Source: Blumeriella jaapii
Taxonomy: Eukaryota; Ascomycota; Leotiomycetes; Helotiales; Drepanopezizaceae
Assembly (NCBI GenBank): GCA_009599575.1
Contig: VWND01000010.1
Coordinates: 516,501 to 580,500, forward strand
Direction: 5' to 3'
DNA length: 64,000 nt
A program made the translations under genes and the position numbers. Positions 54,900 to 64,000 of the stretch are shown here, in pieces. The first letter of the stretch is position 1. Each line of letters starts with the position of its first letter. The notes beneath the pieces are model-generated. The model was not told the DNA's origin. It saw only the letters and a program-made list of their open reading frames with translations, and did not search any database.

Positions 54900-57600
54900 A
54901 TGTTTGAACGTAATTTTATTTTATTTAATTTTTTTAAAAAACACAAAAACTTTTTTAATAGCTTTCTTATTAAAAACGATTTCTTTTATACTGAAGACTT
55001 TTAATTTACAACTCCGGAAAACATTTATTTATTTAATTCAAATCCAATTAATACTTTTATTAATATTATGGACAACGACGCTTTTCGTTTTTTTATGCGA
55101 GGCCGCATACTTCTTTTTAGCTTTTCTGGTGCATTTTTATTTAGTGGCGCTAATATTACCGATTTTATCGAAAAATATAAAAAAACCTGTAAGGATTTCG
55201 GAGTTTTTAAAATTAAGATATTCGATAAGCTTTTTCGTTATTATGATTTAATTATTAAAAATATTATCAAGTCGATAAATAAATAAAAGGCTATTAAGGC
55301 TCGAAACTGGCGTAAGCTGGTTAAAGCTTTGAAATCGGAATTCCGAAATTACGATCGCTAACAAATTCGCGATACTATCGCTTTTCTTAAATAGTTTGTT
55401 ATAATAATTCGCTAAGCCAAAAAACTTAAAGCTTATTATCGTATTTATACGAAAGTTTTTAACGTTTTCGTTAACAAAAAGGTTTTAAACGAAATTAAAC
55501 AAAAAAAATTGTTTTTACTTGGCTTTTCAATTAGTATTCGTAACAAAACTATTAAGTATTTTAAAATTAATAAATAAAACTTTAAAACTTTCGATTAGTA
55601 TTTTAAATTTATAAAATTCGTTTTTAAATAAAATTAAAGCGAACGTATTATCGAAGCTATAAATCAAAAGAAATCTTTTTTTTCTATTTATAAGAAAAAC
55701 GTGGAAGCTTTAGTATAGGAATATGCCCAGCTACTAAAAGTTACCGAAATCGCTAAAAAACAATTAATTATTATACTATTTAATTATTTTGCAAAACTTA
55801 TTGGCTTGGAAAAGCTTAATAAAAATATCGAAATTCTCGTATTAAAATTTACCGATATTAAAATTTAAAACTTTAAAGCAAAATCGAAGGTTTTATGCAA
55901 CAGCAGAAAAAACTTTTTTACGTTAATTCGAATAATAAAAACGATTAAAATAGCTTTTACAATAATTATTTTTTTTAAAATGCGCGAAGCGATTAACTTC
56001 GCTAAGCTACCGTAGAAATAATAGCTGCCTAATGGCAATCTTTTCGTACTAGCGATTAAAATCAGCGAAATACTAATTATAATAACGATTATCAAAAGAA
56101 AGAAGAAAACCAACGCGGAAATCAGAATCGCGGCTATTAAAATGATAAAAGTAATTATCAAAACAAACCTCGTGGTTTTAAATATGGATTTTATAATAAT
56201 AAAAAAATTTATTGCAAAAAATTTTATATTCGCTTAAAATGCAAAGTATTTAATTTTTGTATAAATAATAATATTTGCTATATTAATAAATACGGAGCAA
56301 TTTGCTTCGGACCGACGGAAGCAGAAATAAGCTTTTTTAACAAAGCTGAAAATCAAAGCTGGCTGAATACTATTCGCTTAAAAGTAAAAGGAACGAAATA
56401 GAACGATTGCTTGAAAAACAGAAAGAATGCAAAAACGATTTTTATTAATAAAAAGAAAATATTTCAGAAAGCGTATTAATTAAAAAGAAATCTTTTATTT
56501 TAAGTATAAATAGAATTTAAATGTATAAATAAAAAACAAATATATATATTTCTAATGCAAATATTGTATTTGCAAATATTATGGCTGTATAATTAAGCTA
56601 GCGAATCATAAGAAAGCAAAATGCTTCTGTTTTATTCGCTAAATCAACTGGTATGAAAAAAAACGTTAGAATCGAAAAGGAAAAAGATTTTGGAATTCGA
56701 AAAGAAACCGATGAAATCGTTAAAAAAACGCTTATAATAGAAGAAATTAACGACGATATAAAAGATATCGATATCGATATTTCAGTTTAAATTATTCAGA
56801 AAGTACCAGTTTTTAAGCGCTTATTATTAATGCGAAGCGAGAAATAAATCGATAAATATATTAGCTCCGAAGCCGTCGACGAAGCTATTAAAAAAATTAT
56901 AAAATAAAAAATTAAATTGAAATTCAGCGATTTATTTAATATAAAAAAAAGATTCGACAAAGTTATTAACAAACAAATTCTTATATTAAAAAAAAACGAG
57001 AAAATTGAAATCATTCGAAAAGAAAACGATTTTAAATTAAAAAAAGATTAAAAAGAAATTTATAACACCGCAGTCAATTTAGCCGATAAAAAGGAATCTT
57101 CGGAAAAAGTCAGCTTTTTGGCTTTCGTTATAAAAACTTAAAAATCAAAACGACGAAACTGCTTTTATACGGCTATAAAAGCATTAAAAATAAAAATAAT
57201 ACTCGAGAAAAGTACGACCGCCCTCGTTTTATTCGATAATAAAACCGAAATTAATTGCATAAATTAAAAAACAGCCGAAGCCAGTAGTATTTCGATTATT
57301 ATCGATAAGCGAATGATTTATATTATCGTTAATAAAAATACGATTAAATTCGATAAAATTGTACGAAATATAAAAGTCGACGTTAAAAATATTATTATTT
57401 ATAAAAACTTTTTGGTAATAAAAAAATACTTTTATTTTATTATTTTTGGAATGCTTTGGATTTTTAAAAAGTTTTGTCAATTTCAAATACACCGAAAACG
57501 GTCAAATAAAAGCTTTTTTCTGAAACTGAAACCGATTTTTTTAAAATTAAATTACCGTCGCCGGCGATAAAATCTTTTTAATCGACGTTTTATCGGAAAA
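54900..57600 (+). pseudogene. E8 gag and protease region, decayed
   Basis: At 55,068-55,286 GANITDFIEKYKKTCKDFGV followed by a KLFRYYDLIIKNIIKSI stretch is a typical fungal gypsy Gag start. A further capsid-like region follows (55,300-55,870). A Lys-rich tract and a possible Cys cluster (about 56,205-56,290) come after it, and then an acidic/Lys-rich linker. Many TAA stops. Confidence 0.6.
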
Positions 57601-60600
57601 CGAATAGCCGGCTTTGGTTTTAAAACAAACGCTGGGCTGCAACAAAACCTGGAAAATACTCGGCTAAAAGCATTCGCGTTATTAATCGAAATGGCACCGC
57701 GAATGAAATTAGCTAATATTAATATTTTTAATTATTAATTCGAAAATAAAAGTTTCGAAAATTTCGTTTTCGTATTAAATAAATCCGATTTATATATTTT
57801 ATTTTTTTGTGTTAATATCAGCATTTTTTACAAGCGCAAAGTTAATAAAATACGATTCGTAAATTTTAATAAATCCGATGGAAATATTTCCGGAAAAATA
57901 ACGATTAATTTGAAAAAAATAAAATAATAAAACCATTTTAATTAATTACTAGCGAATTCGAAAAATTTATTACCGGCCGATTTTCCAGCTTATTATTTGG
58001 CAGCCGATTTACGAAAAAACGATTTAATAATTTAGCTATCGGAATTTAATTTTTGCTAAAAAAAAAAAAAGTTTTGTACGAAGTTTTACGCAACCGAAAA
58101 AAGATTATAGCTTTCGATTTTATCGAAATAAGCCAATTTAATTTTAACGTTACGCTTTATATCGATATTAAAACCGTGTTTTACAAAACTTAGCAAAAAA
58201 AAACCTTTTTAGTTTTTAAAGCTTTTCAGGATAAAATAATCGAAATACTAAAAAAACGAATTAAGCAAGAGATTTTCGAATTCTGCCACGGCTTATATAA
58301 AAACAAATGGTTTATTATTGCGAAGAAAAAAAAAGGCATTTACAGATTTATTACCGCAATTGTCGAAATAAATAAAATAACGATACGAAACGCTAATATA
58401 TTATTTAACGTCGATTAATTTTCAAACGAATTCGCAAAATTGATAATTGCTTTATTTTTCGATCTGTTTTTAAGCTACGACTATTTAGTATTTGATTTAC
58501 GATTTCGAGATATAACGGCAATTTAAATTCCGATCGGTTTATTACGCATAACGAAAGTATTTATAAAAGCTATTAATTTAGTCGCTTAATTCGTAAAAGT
58601 CGTATATAAGGTTTTTATAATTTACATTTTTAATATTGTTTTTTTTTACGTTAACGACGTCGAAATAAAAAGTTTCAGATTATATTATAATAACGAAAAG
58701 ATTTTTTTTAAAATTCGACGTTATATAATAAAATATATTTAAAATATCGATAAAATTATAATTTGCTTCGAAAAAGCCAAAGCTATTATTGGCTTTCGAT
58801 TAAAATTTTATATGCTCGAAATAAATATCGTTAGCTATATGATTAATAACGCCGGCCGCTATTTTTAACGAAAGAAAATTAAAAAGATTTGCGAATAAAA
58901 AAAATGTAAAAATATTACCGAAGCTAAAACTTTTATTGGCGTTGTGATTTATTATCGCAATTAAATCAAAAACTTTTTTTAAAAAACTGCATTTATTTAC
59001 GCTACGATAAAAAAAAAAATCGATTTCGTTTGGGAAAAAAAGCAAAGCAAAACTATAAAAGTTTTTAAAAACGACTTTTTATCGGTTTTATTATTTATAC
59101 GGATCGATTATAGCCTAGACGCAAAAGAAATTATTTTAACCGTCGACGCTAATATTTTCGATTAAAAAGCTATATTGCAATAAATCGATAAAAATAAAAA
59201 ACGGCATTTTTTACGATTCGAAAACGGCTTATAATTTTCCGCGAAAACACGTTACGATGCTATTAAACGAAAATATCGAAGCGTTTTTAAAGCAATAAAA
59301 AAAATAAAAAGCGAATTATACGGCGTATATTTCGTTTTGAAAATAAACGCAAAAGTTTTTATCGATTAATTAAATAAAAAAGCCAATAACCTGCTAAAAA
59401 CATTCGTTATTAATTAAATAGCTTAGATGCGATTTATAAACTTCGAAATCAAATATATTAAAAAAATAATTAACACAGCGGCAAACGGCCTTTCGAAACG
59501 AAAACGCTTTTATTCGTTTAATTTCGCTAAACAAAACGAATAAAATATCGATAAATAAATCGCTAACGAAATCGGCTGCTTCGCTATTTGCGCTTTGGGT
59601 TTTACAAAACCAAAACTATTCGCGTTGTTATTTCGAATAGCATCGCGAATAAAAAACACCGATTTTCGGGCCGAAAAAGCATTCGCGTTATTATTTCGGC
59701 TAGTACCGCGAATAGATTTAATCGAAAACGATCGGAATAAGCCGAATAACGACGAAAATAAACTTTTGATCGATAATTACGAAACCGAGGATTTTTATTT
59801 AATCGTATATTATTTAATTATTTTATTTAAATCATTTAGCGTGTTAAATTATTAATTTAAATTATTTAAAAACCAGGCTTTCGATTATATTTTAGCCGAT
59901 AGAAAATTATATAAAATAAAAAATAATATATATTAAAAACGCTTAATAATAAATAATAAAACCGACAAATTTTAAGTTATAAAAAAAGCCTACGAAAAAG
60001 TGTTTTATAAAAAAGTTAAAGCCATTTATTATCGAGCCAAAAACGATTTCTAATAGAAAGAATATTTCGAAAATTGCAAAGCTTTCGTTAAAAATTGCAT
60101 TTTTTATTAAAAACGAAAACCTAGCCGAAAAAAAAATTTATTATATCCGACGTAGTTTTTTGAAATCTGAGAAAAAATCAATTTCGACGTTATACGCGTA
60201 TTAATTATCGATCGCGGTTATATATGCTTCGTGCTTATTATTAACGATTTATTTAAATAGCTTGAAAAAAAACTTTTCCGAAACGCTATTTTCGAAATTA
60301 TAGCGATTTTTTTTTAAAAAGACGTTGTATATCGATACGGTTTATTTAAAAAATTAAACGTCGATAATAAATCCGAAAACAAAAGCGTTATCGAAACTTT
60401 TATAAAAAAATACAGCATTTAGCGTATTTAAATCTTAGTTTACAATTCGAAAAGCAACGGATCCGTTAAACGAAGCTATAAAAATATTTTCGACGGCTTT
60501 TTAAAAGCTATTCGAAAAGATTATAAGCGTTGATCGCGGAAATTTTCGAAAATGCTTTTTGTTATGCGTATATATATATACGCTTTTATTAAAATGATTT

Positions 60601-61210
60601 TATTTTTTATTTAATACGGCAAAAACGCTCGACTGCTTTTGGAAATAAAATGGTTTGTTTAAAGATTTTATAACGTAATTAAAATAAAAACGAAAGCAGA
60701 TTTATTAGCAATAAAATTTAAGCAGCTAAATTACCGCGATATAAATATAAAAAAAATGATTTTAAAAAAAAAAAAGTATAAAAAAGCAGCTAAAAAAATC
60801 TGAAATAAAACTAAAGTTTTAAAAAAAACGCTAATTAAAAAAAAAAATCTGGTTTTAATTTACGACGTTTTAACGCGTTATTAACAAATCGGCCGATATT
60901 AAGCTTAATTATAAATGGCTCGGATTTTACGAAATATACGAGGCCGAATTAAATAAAAGTTATTATAAGCTTACGGAATTCGATAAAACAAAATTAAAAG
61001 AGACGTTCGCCGCCAATCGGCTAAAGCGATTTTACAGAAAAAATTAATAAATCTACCTTTTGGATTTTAAATCAAAAAGCGACTTCGACTTTAGCAATTC
61101 CGACGACGATTTCGACTAAAGCGATTATATTTCTGAAAAAAAAAAAATCTTTAAAAAAGTCTGAAAACGACCGGACGATAACTTCGCTGCTGAAAGCATA
61201 ATTTAAATCG
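57600..61210 (+). pseudogene. E8 pol: RT, RNase H, integrase, decayed
   Basis: RT (about 58,260-58,690) reads NKWFIIAKKKKGIYRFITAI and IRNANI, with the catalytic box altered to YVND (58,645-58,657). RNase H (about 59,110-59,545) has RYDAIKRKYRSVFKAIKKIK, LYGVYFVLK and ANGLSKRKR. Integrase (about 59,870-60,700) has RRSFLKSEKKSISTLYALII and YNSKSNGSVKRSYKNIF. The C-terminal part has KLTEFDKTKLKETFAANRLK and RFYRK (60,970-61,050). Stops are mostly TAA. Confidence 0.78.
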
Positions 61211-61880
61211 TGATTTTACTTATGACCGAAAAAAAGAAAAATGCTTACAAAATTGTTTACTAATTGTTTTACTGTTTTCGTTGTTTATTGTTTTTTCTTT
61301 TTTATTATATACTGTTCTACTGTTTTTGTTTTGTTTTATTTGTATATAATTTAATTATTTTGTTTTATATATATTGTTTATTTTTAAAACTTTTTTTTTA
61401 TATTATTTGAGACATTTATTATACTTTTCTTTATTTGATTGTACTTTTATTTATTAAAACAAAAGTTTTGTATATGTTTTAAGCCGCATATTTAATATAT
61501 TTGTATTGCTCGTATATTTTACGAAAACTATTTTTTATGCATTTTATTATTTGCTATTTTTTGTATTATTTATTTTTTTTATTATTCTAAACGAATGCTT
61601 ATTTAAACAGTTATAATTTATTAAAAAAATAGCATGCGGATTTTCGTAGCTTTTAAATACAAATATTTTATAATTTTCGTACTTTTTTCCATTTATTTTT
61701 TAATAAATATAATATATTTTTTTAATTAACAAATCTATCGATATTATATCGTTTTTCAAATAAAACGTTGTTAAATCTGGCAAGCTTATTTTTAATTTAT
61801 TTTAAAACGGAATTATTATACGCAATCTTTCCGAATTTAAATAAATATATAATATCGCTATTTTAAATTAATAAGCAGCT
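61210..61880. other. T-rich non-coding stretch after E8 pol
   Basis: Dominated by TTGTTTTAC/TTTATT-type sequence. No reading frame and no recognisable LTR terminus. Confidence 0.5.
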
Positions 61881-61899
61881 TTCGTAAAAATATTTATAA

Positions 61900-63950
61900 A
61901 ACAATTCGATATAATAATTAAAAACGTTAACAAATTTTTATTCGATTACGAAAGTTTTGTTAAAATTAAATTCGTTCGCAAAAGCTTTAATTACGACAAA
62001 TTTCTGCTGAATTACGACAACGCTTTAAAAGCCTTCGCCGAAACAAAAAAGATTCGAGATAATAAAAAAAAGGTGATAAACCGAGTTTTGCGCTTTTTGC
62101 TAAATTAACGAAAAAAAAATATTTAAAAATACGTTTTTAATAAAATTACCGGTGTTATTTTACTTCGGCATTTCGCTTGCTTTTTCGAAACTATTATTTT
62201 TACGAAGAAAAAAGTTTAGATATTAAACGCTTACATTTTTAAAACGCAAGCTTTAAAAGCTAATAATTTAAAAGCTCGCAGATTTACAAGCTTTTTTATA
62301 ACTATTTGCAAATTAATCGACGACGCTATACAATCGCCAAAAAGAGTTTTAATCAACTGCGAAATTTTAAATTTGATTTTTTTTTAAAACAAAAAATTAA
62401 GCGTCGTTAAATGCGGCATTTTTATACCGAACGAAAAAAACGACGCTATTTCGACGCTTTAAATTTACGACGACGAAAAAAACGAAAAAGCTAATATTAT
62501 TTTCGTTTAATTCGAAAAAATATACGCAATAACAATTAATACTTTTAAAGCAGCCAAAACAATTCGGCGATTTTTACTTTTAATTATCGAAAACGAATCC
62601 GAAAACAAAATTAAAAGCGTAATAATAAACAATCGCTTATTCGAATACAAAAAATTTATTATATTTATAAAAACAATTCCGAAAAAAATAAAAACAAAAA
62701 ACGTAAAAAAGCGCGCCGATATTTTCGAAATTCTTTTTATTCGAAGAAAAAAACTATTTACGTCGTTAATAAAAAAGGCATCGCGAATAAAAACAGCCGG
62801 AAATCGACGCCGAGTTATAAGTTTTAAGTTAATTAATAAAAAACGCGACGATTCTACGGAATTAAATTTAAAAAACGCCGGTATTTCGAAAAAAAAAGAT
62901 TTAAACGATTTTAAATCTGACTTTTCGAAATTAAATACGCAAATATCAAAAACGTTTGTTACGTTTAAAAACGTCGAACCGCTAATATTTTAGATTTTAA
63001 TAAAAGCATTTAAAATCTCGACTATTATACGATTCGACCGAAAAAGCTTGGAAAAAAATATCGAAATTATCGCGAAAAAAATTATACAAAAAATATAAAA
63101 TCAAATTATTTTGCTTAAAACTTTCGTTTTCGACGACGAAACGATTTAAAAATTTTATTTCGATATTTTTATATAAAAGCTAAATAAATTCGTCAGCTTT
63201 TTCTTTTTTGCTTCGAACGAAAACTGAACCAAGCTTTTTTCGAAAAACTGCAAATATAATACGCTAAAGCAAATAAAAAAAACTTTTGAAAACGGTGATC
63301 CGTTTTTATTCGAGTTTTTTTTCGTTAAAAAACTTCGATTTTTTAATTTCGTTTTTACGAATAACGTTAACGCTAAAAAAAACGGCAAATTCTGTTATTT
63401 TTATATATGCTATTACGCGGCGTATTGCGATTTGATTACAAAAAAAATTAACGTTATCGGTTTCGCTAATCGATTCGTTGTTATCAAAGATTCGGATTAC
63501 GACGTATTCGAAATTGATTTTAATAATTAATTTATATTTCGACGAAAAACTGCGAGAATTACTTAAGCGCGTATAAAGATTTATTTAAACTACGCAAACT
63601 TTAAAACAGATTTTAAAGCTTTCAGCGCGATTATAAAACTCGATTAAAACGTGGAAAAATAAAAGCAACGAGTATTTTCAAAAGCCGATTTTTTTAATTT
63701 TTCGACCGAAAATATGCTTTAAAGTTTGCCTAAATTAAACTGCGAATTCGTTAACTACGTAAAGTTTTACAACGGAGAAAACAAACCATTATTATATTTT
63801 ATAAAAAAAAAAATAATTATATATAAGCATTATTTTCGATTAATTAAAACCCAAAAAACGCTTACAGCTTTTTTCGCTAATATATTTTATAATTTTATTT
63901 AATAAGCTTTCAAAATATATTCCGGCTTTTATTTCGCTGTTTTAATTATC
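61900..63950 (+). pseudogene. Unidentified decayed coding region downstream of E8 pol
   Basis: Plus-strand frames with protein-like content persist for about 2 kb with TAA/TAG interruptions. Around 61,930-62,450 occurs NYDKFLLNYDNALKAFAETK and a KARRFTSFFITICKLIDDAI stretch; around 62,560-63,530, NRRRVISFKLINKKRDDS and NGKFCYFYICYYAAYCDLI, then FVVIKDSDYDVFEIDF. I do not recognise RT, integrase, transposase or helicase motifs. It may be a third ORF of E8 or part of another element inserted there. Confidence 0.4.
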
Positions 63951-64000
63951 CGAAACTTTGAAAACTGCCGTTTTATAATATATTTTAACGTTCCGATCGC

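Larger units (their letters stand above)
54070..64000 (+). mobile_element. E8: Ty3/gypsy element of another family, runs off the window
   Basis: Begins at a 231-bp LTR-like unit with a perfect terminal inverted repeat TGATAC...GTATCA (54,070-54,300), directly where E7 is cut. Gag, protease, RT, RNase H and integrase remnants follow in order on the plus strand to about 61,200. No second LTR is visible, so the element probably continues past 64,000 or is interrupted. The pol type, with an integrase segment like GCFGKL-VDGGSENK (here LFKKLNVDNKSENKS), is found in fungal gypsy elements distinct from G1 and E5. I see no chromodomain. Confidence 0.7.

Overview
The window looks like nuclear DNA of a filamentous ascomycete (Pezizomycotina). 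Its genes have 50-125 bp GT-AG introns, it carries a split tRNA-Leu(CAA), and it encodes the fungal ribosome-biogenesis proteins NOB1 and NOP10. Two compartments meet near 9.4-9.5 kb. Bases 1-9,500 are balanced or GC-rich and hold ordinary genes. Bases 9,500-64,000 are very AT-rich, poor in CA/TG and rich in TA, and full of TAA/TAG stops that replace CAA/CAG/TGG codons. That is the signature of repeat-induced point mutation (RIP). I could run no searches, so family calls rest on motifs read by eye.

Gene compartment: the 3' end of NOB1 (3-359, +); NOP10 in two exons (1,068-1,391, -); a three-exon, 504-codon protein of unknown function (1,869-3,492, -); an intron-bearing tRNA-Leu(CAA) (4,625-4,738, +); and a two-exon protein of unknown function (7,564-8,529, +). 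G runs and GTAT/TA microsatellites precede the AT-rich block.

Repeat compartment: a stack of LTR retrotransposons inserted into one another, resolved by matching LTR pairs and 5-bp target-site duplications (TSDs). E0 is a chromodomain Ty3/gypsy element on the minus strand (about 9,958 to beyond 52,201), apparently inserted into a Ty1/copia RNase H fragment. E0 contains E1 (14,801-50,212, TSD TAAAA). E1 contains E2 (19,153-46,779, TSD GATTT). E2 contains E3 (24,830-45,980, TSD GAAAA). E3 contains the Ty1/copia element E4 (31,145-45,820, TSD TATAT). E4 contains E5 (38,634-45,076, TSD GTTTT), a nearly intact chromodomain Ty3/gypsy element. E1, E2 and E3 are three copies of one chromovirus family, called G1 here. 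A young, GC-rich, non-autonomous LTR element, E6 (47,871-49,234, TSD ATGGC), sits in the gag of E1. To the right, E7 is a reversed RIP-decayed copy of the E5 family, and it is cut by E8, another Ty3/gypsy element that runs off the window.

The most unusual points are these. A Ty1/copia element (E4) and an unrelated Ty3/gypsy element (E0) each carry a long decayed antisense reading frame between the end of pol and the 3' LTR, convergent with pol. E5 keeps a canonical A AAA AAC gag-pol frameshift site. E5 and G1 both have a primer-binding site complementary to the presumed start of their own transcript, as in Tf1-type self-priming. E6 shares termini, polypurine tract and priming geometry with G1 and is probably moved by it.
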